Origin: Prorocentrum cordatum
Lineage: Eukaryota > Sar > Dinophyceae > Prorocentrales > Prorocentraceae
DNA: 64,000 nt
Reading direction: 5' to 3'
NCBI GenBank assembly: GCA_963575745.1
Contig: CAUYUJ010018636.1
Coordinates: 1 to 64,000 of the forward strand
Both the position numbers and the translations under genes were made by a program. Below the pieces are notes generated by a model that was given only the letters and a program-made list of their open reading frames with translations, did no database searches and was not told the origin of the DNA. Positions 1 through 9,200 of the stretch are shown piece after piece (the stretch's first letter is position 1; every line of letters begins with the position of its first letter).

Positions 1-1142
1 ATGCTATCGCCCAGACGGAAAGCCACGACCATCTTCATGTCGAGCGCGCTGGCGTAGCATTCCTCGAAATCAAAAACACTCATCTTACGAGCAGCGCCCT
101 TCTCGCAGATCACAACGCTCCCGCCCTGGATCAGCGCGCCGACGCAATGCGGAAGCCCGCCGTTCTCCGCGTGAAGAAGGTAGCCCCCTTCCTGGCAGTC
201 CAGGAGGCTCGCCCGCGGAAATAATCTCGTGCCCAGCACTTCTGCCACGTCGCGGTACTTCCTGACATCCTCGACCGGCTGCTCCAAAATATTCTCTCGC
301 ACGCTCTGCCACTGATCAGTCACTGCTGCGAACGCGCAGGGTATGCAGTTGCCCCGTAGAAACAGATGCTTGTTGTCTTCGTTGCTGCGCGGGCCGCCCT
401 CATCAACGACTGCCGCGCTCTTCGCGCGCAGGAGGTCGAAGAAATAGGAATGCTCCTTGTTGCGCAACGTGACGGCGTAGCCGGTGGCGGCGTGAACTCG
501 CTCAGAGCAGCCCGAGCAGAAATCTGCCAAGCTCCCCGTCGCGGCGACGCGGTCCACGTCCACGCGCACGCGGTCGAAATGCAAGGACAGGTGCTTCGCG
601 CGCTCCTCGCATATGAAATTGACGACGTGCTGCAAAATGTTGTTCTCTACGCCCTGCCATAGATAACTAAATGTAGAAGCCTCCGCCAATTTCCCCTCCT
701 GCTGTTGCATCGCGCGGTGCACGTCAGGCAGCAGCGAAACCGCCAGCCACCTCAGCATCCTGGACGCCCTGGACAGGGCAGCAAGGAACTCATTCCCCTT
801 GAAAGCAGCGGGCGCGGATGCCCCGCACGCGACCTCCAAGAGAATCCTTTTGCCGACAGACATTCCCACGCCGAGTTCCTGCTCGCAAACTTCGCGCCGA
901 TTCTTTTGGAGACGATCAAGGACTGCAAATTCTTCTGCGAAAGCCTTCTCGTCCAGGAGACTCAGCCGCTTCAACATCTGCGGAAGGATGCAGAACAAGA
1001 AGTTCTCCATGTCCAAATCGAACGTGTTGGTGAGCAAAACCTTCTGCAAGCGCTGGTCCATGGACTGCGCGCCCACAGAGTCGTCGACGAAGAGGCGAGA
1101 CCTCAGGCGAAGCCGCATCCACCGAGCGTGCGCCAATTTTAC
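1..1142 (-). CDS. Partial unknown protein, C-terminal side cut by window edge
   Basis: One reading frame stays open from an in-frame stop at 1145-1143 down to base 1, about 380 codons, with protein-like composition. No family was recognised. Readable segments include a leucine-rich helical region (LDRLQKNRREVCEQELGVGM), CSGC followed by a histidine, and LSLHFDRVRVDVDRV. There is no convincing start codon at the upstream end, so this is probably a later exon of the gene at 4146-1295 or of a separate gene. An acceptor such as AATGAG at about 1147-1142 is possible, but I could not find a phase-compatible donor. The plus-strand frames over this stretch look like shadows. That it is coding is fairly safe; the function is unknown. 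Confidence 0.5.
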
Positions 1143-1294
1143 TCATTGGGCCCGCCTCCCTCCCCCTCCTCATAATTCCTCACGATCACTCAGACGACTC
1201 GAGATCCACTATGGACCGCAGATCGAGATCCCGATGCTGATCGATTCACCGCCCGTCCAAAATGCAGGATCTACGACCGAGCCAAGGTCAAAAT

Positions 1295-4146
1295 TTAAGG
1301 TCGCGGCGGCCACTCCACCTTGTGATGGTACCCCGTGGAAACCGTAATCGGAACCTCGTCGTCGAAATGAGCCGACTCCCCCTGCGAGCTCGGGCCGCTG
1401 CCCTTGGCCGAAATGCGCCTCCTCTTGATTTCCTGAACGCGCTTGTCCCTGCTCGCCAAAGTATCGATGAAAGACTCCATGTGTCGAACTGATTCAGCCC
1501 TCTCCGACCACGCCGCCTCGCGCGCAGCTTTCTCGGCAGCCTGTCGGCCGGGGCGCCGAATGCCTTTGCCCAGTGCATCCGCCAGAACCATAGCGTTAGT
1601 TTTGCGAGCTCCGTGCTCAAAGAATACTGACCGAAAGGACTTCATGTCGTAAACCTCTGGGTAGTTGCACGCGCCCATCAAGCTCTCGTCGATCAGCGCG
1701 CTCATGCCGTTCTTGGTGCGTATGCGCGGCGCGATGCGATCGGCCGCCTTGCCCACTGTTCCGATGCCCACCCATAGGCCCTCTGTCTGCAGGCGCTGAA
1801 AGGCCTTCGGCTTAGGGGCAGGAAGCTTGCAACTGGTCGGCAGCGTCATCGCCTTGAAAGCTGGAAGCGTAAGGAAGTCCATGTTTTTCTTTTGACATTC
1901 TTGAATGAGTGCCATGCTGAAATCTAACCACTCCTTGGGGGCTTTGCACCCGTGCTCCTGCGAGTTGGGCGCGTCGGTCTCCGCCTGCAGGGACCCAGCC
2001 ACGTTCGGCGTCTTCTCGAGGAGGCCGCAAGCCTGCCGCAGCGACTTCTCCGTAATTCCTCGATCGCCACCGCAGCGGGCATACCGAACGATAATGTCGC
2101 GACACGCCTCCGCGCCGTTAGAATTGCACTCGATGCCCAGCGGCGACGCCGACGGAGGACATGAGAAACTCCTTCGCATCTGGGTCGCGGGCGAAGATCC
2201 CGGCGGCCGCGGCGTCGCCGAAGTTCTGCTCAACATACATGCGATCGAAAAACCGCGCCTGTATCTTCACCACGGCAAGCCTGCGCATCAACGACTCCAC
2301 GTTCTGCTCAGTGATATCGTCGAACACCAGGAACTTGTTGACCTCGAGTCTCTTCCAACCCACAATGCGAAACATCTTGGTCAAGATTGAATACGGAAGT
2401 CTTCCAGAAACACCCTCCGCTGTGGCAAATTTCTTGAGTAAGTCCTGGCGGCTCGGCGCCAAGGCGACGCGGCGGCGGCGCTCGCGCCCCGACACTGAAG
2501 AGCGCGACGCGGGCGGCGCGCTCTTCGGCTGCCGGGGCGCGAGTAACCAATATACCAGCCGCGGCGCGTTTGACGCCAGAGCCGCAATCCTCCCGCATCG
2601 TTCCGCGTTGTCCGCTGGGTCGTTCTTGACCTGTGAAGATAAAGCCGTCGACCAGCAGCTCGACCACCTTGCGTAACTCGTCATCGACGAAAAATACATT
2701 GGCATCATTGTATTTGTGATTCTTGCGGCCGTAGATCGCCTCCAAATGGCTCGTAAGCAGACTCAAACCGACGCCGCCAGGTCCCCAATACACTGTGATA
2801 GTGTCAACGTTGTAGCCTCTCTTCGCGAGCGCCTGGGCCGCCTGCCCGAACGCGAAAGCATCTGGAATGGACCAGAACGTCTGTGAATATATCTTCTGCA
2901 CGCGGACCACCGCCGCGTCGAGCACGGGGTCAGTGGACAGGAGCTGCGAGCGGATGCCAATGTAAACCGAGTTCTCAGGTGATCGTTCAGAGGAAAATGT
3001 CACAGGATTACCCAGCACATCGTACTTCACGATGCAGTCTTCGTAGGCGACGCCAGCAGATCGCATGGTGTCCTGAGAGCACCATTCAATAAAGTACGAC
3101 ATGATTTTGCTGCTGAGAAGTTCTGTCTGTAATTTGGTCGATACCTTACTGATTGTCTGGGCGGCTGCGATGTGCCACGCGTCGGAGGCCCTGGTGAGGT
3201 CGTCGCCTTCGGCGTCCTCGGCACCGCGCCCCCGCCCCTCGCCTTCGCCCTCGCCATCGGGCGCCTGCGCCGCAATCCCCTTGCCCTTGCCTTTTGCTTT
3301 CTGCAAGATCGCATTGCCCTTGTTGAACACGCAGTTGTCGCGGAACGAGACGAGCGCGGCCGCCTCCTTAATTGCGTAAGATATGTCTCCGTTGATATTC
3401 GCAACCGCGTTCTCAACAGCGCTGTCGATGGCAGTGATCACGGCGGAATCCACTCGCTCCACGCCGCACGGGAAATCCCTGAATATTCCTTCCAGAGTCA
3501 GCATGAAGCGAGACGCCGCGAAGAGCAGCTCTGGCGGGAGGAGGCCGTCGAAGACGTCGAAGTAACCGAGACGTTGATCGTAGAAGCAAGCCCGTCCGTT
3601 GTGGGCGCGGAGAAGGCGGTCGCCCAGTATGATCCAGATCATTTGCACGTGCTGCACGGCCCCCACGCCCACTGAGCGCGACCGATACATGCAGAGGGCC
3701 GCGACGCCGATGCGCTTGAGGTCCGAGCTCCAGTCAGGGCGCTCCCTCTCCACGATCTGCGTGTACTTCTCGGTGTCGGCGACGAGCCCCGTGTTCTTGG
3801 CCACGGACGTCGCGCGCACCTGGCTGAGCCGGCCCTCCTTCGCGTTGACCTTCTGGAATATATCTGCGAAGATGGTATCCGACTGCTCGGCGCCGTGGAT
3901 CTTCTTGCGCCTCTCCACGGCCGCCCGCGCATCATCTCGACCGCAGTCAGCCGGGATATCGTCATCGGCAGCTGCCAGCACTGCCGCTTCCTGCGTGCTC
4001 GGCACCCGCGCGCTCTCCAAGCTGCCCATGAGATCCCGCGAATACTGAGAGAGCGCGGGGGGGGCCGGCCCAGGCGATGAGGCTGCCGCGGAGGCGGAGC
4101 GAATGCGCGCACCCTCTGGAGGAGGATGCCCAGCGGCCGACGCCAT
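1295..4146 (-). CDS. Large P-loop / D5-helicase-like protein, intron-split and frameshifted
   Basis: The start codon is at 4146 (MASAAGHPPPEG...). The frame is open for 519 codons to 2590. It appears to continue after a 145-nt intron (2589-2445, GA donor, CAG acceptor), giving ...TMRE joined to DLLKKFATAEG. Near 2150-2160 the protein-like frame shifts by one base (KEFLMSS to PSASPLGIE) and then runs to a stop at 1295. Residues 455-462 (GPGGVGLS) look like a Walker A loop in which the expected lysine is leucine. VFFVDDELRK follows at about 484-493. A D5_N-like region (about 160-225) precedes a KGKGKG linker. This resembles virus-type D5/SF3 helicases only loosely; that assignment is inference. 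The missing lysine and the frameshift suggest loss of ATPase activity or a pseudogene. A sequencing error is the alternative for the frameshift. Confidence 0.45.
2445..2589 (-). other. Probable 145-nt GA-AG intron
   Basis: The two frames of the helicase-like gene join in register only if 2589-2445 is removed. The exon ends ATGCGGGAG, the intron begins GATTGCGG and ends CCGCCAG, and the next exon begins GACTTACTC. GA donors are known as non-canonical sites in dinoflagellates. The stretch is GC-rich and its in-frame translation is low-complexity and unlike its flanks. A non-homologous insertion would look the same; cDNA would decide. Confidence 0.4.
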
Positions 4147-4149
4147 CGG

Positions 4150-5136
4150 GGCCGCGCGCTGCGTGAGCGGGAGAGCAGCTAGCTAAACGGCAAAGAGTCG
4201 GGATGCCTCGGGTTGTAGACAATGGCTCTGGAGCTGTGCATTAGAGCTGGGTGTCGATGATGATAGAGGTGGAGGTGTGCCTGTTGCTACTTCTTAGATA
4301 TCCACAACTGAAATATGTGTAAAGGTACCTTCTGGGTCATGCGTCAAAGCTGCGAGCGGAAGGCGGTCTAACGGATGATCTGTTTCTTATTGAAGGGAGT
4401 GCGGCAAGCGTTGGATCTATGCGGTGCAATCTACGCGGCGCAATCCTCGCGTGCAATACATGTGCGCGGCAACCTATGCGATGCATGGATGGCGCGGTTT
4501 AAGTAATGCAGTCGGTGCCTTCGCCGCGCCTTCGCCAAAATCGCGAGTTGAATCTACGTAGTATAAACTATGCGGCGCAATCCACGTGGTGCAATATACG
4601 TGCGCGGCACCCTATGTGATACATGGATGGCGCAGTTTGAGTAATGTACTCTATGCGATACAAACAATTTGTCAAACGCTATGCGCCCGCTAGTCCTGGT
4701 GGCGACCCATGGCCGAGAGCGACGCTATGGGCCGTTCTTTTTTCAAATCTCACGAGTGGTGCAGGAGGTCTGCATTAGAGCACTGGACGTCGATGGTGAT
4801 AGATTAAAGAGACGATTCTTTTTCCAGCGGCAATGACCGGCAAGGCGTTCCAAGCATTGCTGCAGCGAGGTGCTCGGGCGCAGCGAACAGCCCTGAACCA
4901 CAGGATCCGCGCGCGCTGCGCAACTGCTACACAGTGTCACCCCTCTAAATGATGCAATCCAGCGCGCGCCCCTCATTTCCTGCTCCCATCCAAGCCCTTG
5001 CGCGTGTCAGCCCGCCCTCCCATGGGACGCGCCGCGCGCTCCACGCGCGGCCGCGCGCAGCTGCTGCAGTCAGGGCGCGGCCCAGCCACTCGCGCGGCCG
5101 CGGCAGGGCCGGCCGCCGCCGCGGCGCCGGCCTATC
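4150..5136. other. Intergenic DNA with degenerate direct repeats
   Basis: There is no gene in this stretch. A block around 4425-4505 (GCGGTGCAATC...CATGGATGGCGCGGTTTAAG) is repeated imperfectly at 4571-4650. The phrase AAAATCGCGAGTTGAATCTA at 4538 recurs at about 6378 upstream of the next gene, where a GCGGTGCAATCCACGTG block also follows. Just upstream of the start codon, 4175-4240 (CAGCTAGCTAAACGGCAAAG...TGTAGACAATGGCTCTGGAG) is matched by 6215-6276. The two genes therefore share both leader and flank, which points to duplication of a common 5' region. The remainder is GC-rich and featureless. Confidence 0.6.
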
Positions 5137-5938
5137 TCATTTATTACCCGACACTTTGGCGCAGCATCGGCATGGATAAGCCAGGCGGCACGGCATCGCA
5201 CCTGGCACGAAACTGTCCTTGCGGACGATCAGGGGAGAAATGGTGTCGTCACGGTCAGCGCAGCAATAGCTCCGACCGAAAGCCTCCGCCGCGGGCAGCG
5301 CCTTGGCCAGGGGGCCGACGCACTCGAAGTACTTATCACCCTTGTTTGCGAAGCCATAGCCACGAAACAAGTGAATCTCTTCGACGACGATCTGCTTTTC
5401 GTCGAAGATCAGCTGGTAGCAATCCCCGTAAGAACGGCTGGTCTTCGGGGGCCCATCGCATCCGACCTTCAGAACGATGCGGGTGTACGGGATGCTGAAG
5501 TCGGGGTGCTCTGAGAAACGCGTGGCGACGCCGTGGTAGAAGGCGCCGCCCCACGTGAGCGTGTCAGCCACATGCACGCCGACGTCCGTGCACTCGTGGA
5601 TGCGGGTGTCGCTCGAGTTCTTAAGCCCATATTGTAGAATGCTGGGGAGGCAGTGGAACGTCGTCCCGTGCCAGTACGACTTGTAGCTTGCCTTCGTGTG
5701 GAAGGTCGTTTCAAACACCATATGTTCCACCCAACCGCCCTTTGGCTCTCTGAAGACATGCTGATCGCCCTCCTGGTGCTTCACGTTGGGGAGTCCAGCG
5801 ACGAACCGCATCAGCAGGTCCTGTGACGAGATTGCCGTGCTGCCACTTAGTCATCCACTTCTGCACATTGGGCGCGTTCCAGCGGTGCAGGGCAGCGTGC
5901 GTCTCATGGGCAGAGTGCTCAAATACCGGAGACGACAT
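5137..5938 (-). pseudogene. PARP-like ADP-ribosyltransferase-fold protein with a one-base frameshift
   Basis: The protein begins MSSPVFEHSAHETHAALHRW at 5938. An extra G at about 5821 (ACA G GAC CTG) moves the good frame to one that runs 5820-5137. In that second frame, counted from the Met at 5811, HGT (48-50) is followed by ILQYGL (58-63). GVHVADTLTWGGAFYHG (78-94) and YQLIFDEKQIVVEEIHL (132-148) follow. These match the order of the PARP-type fold: the H of the NAD-binding HGT, the small-residue/Y strand, and the final strand. The usual catalytic glutamate of the last strand is not at its place (C-Y-Q instead), so mono-ADP-ribosyl or no activity would be expected. The frameshift may be real decay, a missed splice or an assembly error. 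Confidence in the fold is moderate. Confidence 0.42.
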
Positions 5939-6067
5939 CGCGGCCGCAGCTGAGTCGGGCAACCTGGGATGGAGCGCGAAAGCGGCGTCGGGCCTGCTTG
6001 AGCCACGCAAGTCTACTGATAATATTCAGCAATCCTGCGAGTGAGCGGGGCGGCAGAGTCCGCGAGG

Positions 6068-6186
6068 CTACCGAAGCCGCTGGCGGCCTCTCGGCCTCTC
6101 CGGCGCCTGCCCAAGCGATGGCGCCGCCGCGGAGGCGGCGCGCATGCGCTCGCCCTCAGGAGGAGGAGGCTCTGCGGCCGACGCCA
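6068..6186 (-). pseudogene. Leader exon relic shared with the helicase-like gene
   Basis: Starting at 6186 the translation MASAAEPPPPEGERMRAASA closely matches the N-terminus of the 4146 gene (MASAAGHPPPEGARIRSASA). It meets a stop after 39 residues, about 130 bp before the PARP-like frame at 5938. The upstream 60 bp is duplicated as well. It may be a first exon joined by an unseen intron, or a copied leader that has decayed. No targeting signal is evident; it is Ala/Pro-rich. Confidence 0.4.
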
Positions 6187-6598
6187 TGGGGGCCGCGCGC
6201 TGCGAGAGCAGAGGAACAGCTAGCTGAACAGTAAACAGTTGGGATGCTTGGGATGTAGACAATAGCTCTGGAGAGAACTGGGGTAAATGAGAGGGCCAAA
6301 CAACTCCGCGCAATCCTTTGGGCTGGTCACCTTGGCTAGAAAACTGGGCCGAACGGCACGGGCCGACGTCTGTTCCAAAATCGCGAGTTGAATCTATGTG
6401 GTGCAACCGATGCGGTGCAATCCACGTGTTCATTTTCTTGTCTAATCTAAAGCGCAACTCCTTAACTGCTGCTTCAAACTATACGAGGTCCTCGGAACCT
6501 ATCCAGCTTATATCTGCGTGCTGCTTCAACCAGCGGGCGCAGCGAAACCGCGATGCAGACTCGAAAAGCACAGGGCCTATAAGAGGATCCACGGCGGC

Positions 6599-7036
6599 TC
6601 AGCGGCGGCGCTTGCGACTCAGGTTGAAGCAGGGAGCCACCTGCAGGCAATTGCTCACCACCTGCTGGTTGATCTTCAACTCGATGGGCCGATGATCTGG
6701 CAAGGCAAGCTCGTGCCGAATGCACGCCTTAACGGACAAGATCGTGGTGGAGTAATGGCAAATGTACTGGTCGAGATCCTGAATCACATTCTGCGGGTGC
6801 TCGACCGTGATCCGCACGAACAGCTGGTGCGTGTACTGGCAGAAGATCACGAGGGCGGCAGTCGCTTGAACATGGCGAACATGGAGGACTGCCACCCAAT
6901 CCAGCGCGTGATCGGCAGGCTTGTACATCATGACATGCCCTAGGGAGACGCCAGATATACTCTTGCGCCGAGTTGGCCGTGCTCTCCTGGTTCCAGGAAG
7001 CGCGAACGTGCCCTCTCGGTCAACCCGCGGAGGCAC
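6599..7036 (-). CDS. Small hypothetical protein, 145 aa
   Basis: The ORF lies upstream of, and on the same strand as, the PARP-like gene. The middle (ALDWVAVLHVRHVQATAALV, then FVRITVEHPQNVIQDLDQYI) looks like globular protein, and the C-terminus ends in a basic SRKRRR tail. The first 25 residues are Arg/Pro-rich and may be upstream non-coding. No family was recognised. It may be an exon or remnant of a longer gene. Confidence 0.3.
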   Translation of the reverse strand: MPPRVDREGTFALPGTRRARPTRRKSISGVSLGHVMMYKPADHALDWVAVLHVRHVQATAALVIFCQYTHQLFVRITVEHPQNVIQDLDQYICHYSTTILSVKACIRHELALPDHRPIELKINQQVVSNCLQVAPCFNLSRKRRR

Positions 7037-7720
7037 GAACGCAAATCCGTTCTAAACCTAGATCGAGCAACGGGAAACATCGATACAATGGTATAGATAC
7101 CGTTTCCCGATAGCCGTCGTAACGCTGGAAGGTCCATTTCTTCCAGGCGCACTGGAAGTTATGTGGAATCCATATCTTGTCCTCTGGGCAAAGGCACGGG
7201 GGGAGGGATCATGCTAAAACCCATTGTTATTGCGACAAGGCAACTTAAACCATAAGGCCTCCAAAGGTTCAGCACTCCCCGAATCCTCGCCGTTATCAAT
7301 GCGATCTTGTTGACGCAGGCCCAGTTTGTTCCAGGCGATGGAAGGAGGCAGGTTAGGCGTTGGTCCCATCGCGGCCACGCTGCCAATGTAAGTAAATTCG
7401 TATGCCATGGCGCACGACAAAGTACCACTGCATATTTCAAATCTCGAACCTATCTGCAGCAGCTATATATGCAATACACGCAGAACAAAGTAACATATTA
7501 ACATGTGTTGGTCTACATTAATAATATATGCAATGTGTGAATGATAAGATAACGTATTGATACTGCAATAGTATTAGTAGTACTACGTACTAGCACATTG
7601 CAATTATTACTGCTACATAGTAGTAGTGCTTAGTAGTAACGCGTAGTAGGGCTGGTAGTCGTACTTAGTGGAAGTAGCATTTAGTACAAGCGCTTACTAC
7701 TACTGCATATGCTGGTAATT
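7037..7720. other. AT-rich spacer, no gene seen
   Basis: This is non-coding as far as can be seen. From about 7560 to 7700 there is a run of TAGTA/TACTA-rich words (imperfect short palindromes such as TAGTACTACGTACTA). It directly precedes the tandem repeats. Confidence 0.5.
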
Positions 7721-7727
7721 GCTATCG

Positions 7728-8640
7728 TATGCCGCCGAGAAGCGACGACGATGACGGCGACAAAGGCGACGACGACGACGAAGGACGACAACAACGAGAG
7801 AAGACAACACGGACGAGTGATGTAGCAATTTGCAGCAACATTAAAAACGCTGGGACGCGCGAGTGAAAAACGATCTGTCCAGCAAGGGAATAACTGTTGT
7901 AGGGGGGCGTTTTTGCCCTTTCTCTATCAAAGGATCGGGCAGACAACGCCCCCTACAACGCAACGCCGGGGTAGACAGGACCCGACGAATAGCGCAACGT
8001 GCATGCGAAACCTTCACTTCGACAGAATCGAAAATCATAGCCACAGTTGCAATTTCATGGTATGCCGCCGAGAAGCGACGACGACGACGGCGACAAAGGC
8101 GACGACGACGACGAAGGACGACAACAACGAGAGAAGATAATCCGGACGAGTGATGTAACAATTTGCAGCAACATTAAAAACGCCGGGACGTGCGAGCGAA
8201 AAACGATATGTCCAGCAAGGGAATAACTGTTGTAGGGGAGCGTTTTTGCCGTTTCTCTATCAAAGGATCGGGCAGAAAACGCCCCCCCACAACGCAACGC
8301 CGGGGTAGACAGGACCCGACGAATAGCGTAACGTGCATGCGAAACCTTCACTTCGACAGAATCGAAAATCATAGCCAGAATTGCGATTTCATTGTCTACC
8401 GCCAGAAGCGACGACGACGAGAGCGACAAAGGCAGGCGACGACGACGACGACGACGAAAGACGGCAACAACGAGGGAGGCCGACACGGACAAGCGATGTA
8501 ACGATTTGAACAACGTAAAAAAGGTTGGACGTGCGAGTGAAAAGCGATGTCCAGCAAGGGAATAACTGTTGTAGGGGGGCGTTTTTCTTTTTTCTCTATC
8601 AAAGGATTGGGCAGAAAACGCCCCCCTACAACGCCGTGCC
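7728..8640. repeat. Three tandem copies of a ~333-bp unit, each with a long hairpin
   Basis: Copies start near 7728, 8060 and 8395 with GCCGAGAAGCGACGACGA-like text, then a GAC-rich tract, then AACAACGAGAGAAG, and end with a segment holding an inverted repeat. The arms are TTGTAGGGGGGCGTTTTT and its complement: 7897-7914/7942-7958, 8230-8247/8276-8293 and 8569-8586/8615-8632, with loops near 28 nt. Both strands stay open over most of the array only because it is trinucleotide-rich; I do not regard these as genes. Confidence 0.8.
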
Positions 8641-8721
8641 GGGATGCGCAGGACGGGGCGAATAGCGCAACGTACGTGCAAAATCGTGTGGGAGGGACAA
8701 ATCGGGTCTAAGTATGAGCAA

Positions 8722-8838
8722 ACAGCGCAAACAGTGAGGAGAAGAACCGAACATGAGAGAGAGAGCGCGCAAAAAGTGAGGAGAGGAGCCGAACGTGAGA
8801 GAGAGCGTGCAAAAAGCGAGGAGAGGAGCCGAACGTTG
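8722..8838. repeat. ~46-bp tandem repeat, three copies
   Basis: The words GCGCAAACAGTGAGGAGAAG, GCGCAAAAAGTGAGGAGAGG and GTGCAAAAAGCGAGGAGAGG follow one another at 46-48-bp spacing. Each is followed by AGCCGAAC and a GAGA run. Confidence 0.7.
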
Positions 8839-9059
8839 CATCACCAGCATCATTGCCACTAACATCCTCATAACCACTATCATTCGAACAGCCGCCACCT
8901 AAGGGGCTGGGCTGGCACGGTGGCGGGACTTGCCGCAGGCAGCTGGGCGAGAACACCATTCCGACGTCAACGTGCAAGCGTGCGACGGTGGCTGTCTGGT
9001 AGGGTCAGATGATGATTTCAATGCCTGTGGCTGTCTGGTTGGGTTGGGCTGACGCAGGA

Positions 9060-9135
9060 GGAACACTATATCCTCTTCCTCCTCCCCCTCCTCCCCCCTC
9101 CTCCCCTCTCTTCTATTTTTTGTTTTTTTGTCTAC
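9060..9135. repeat. Pyrimidine tract and T-rich run
   Basis: CCTC/CTCC runs (9068-9110) are followed by TATTTTTTGTTTTTTTG. On the minus strand this is a purine/A-rich stretch about 70-140 nt past the stop of the SAP gene, so it could lie in its 3' untranslated region. No canonical poly(A) signal is evident. Confidence 0.4.
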
Positions 9136-9200
9136 TTCCCCGAATCTTTTTCTGCGCCGCTTGCCCAGTTCACTCTCTGCGAAAATAATCGTGATCAACA

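Noticed and set aside
1905-2676. Plus-strand ORFs opposite the helicase-like gene
   Set aside because: They mirror a well-formed minus-strand protein and have no protein-like motifs; considered shadows.
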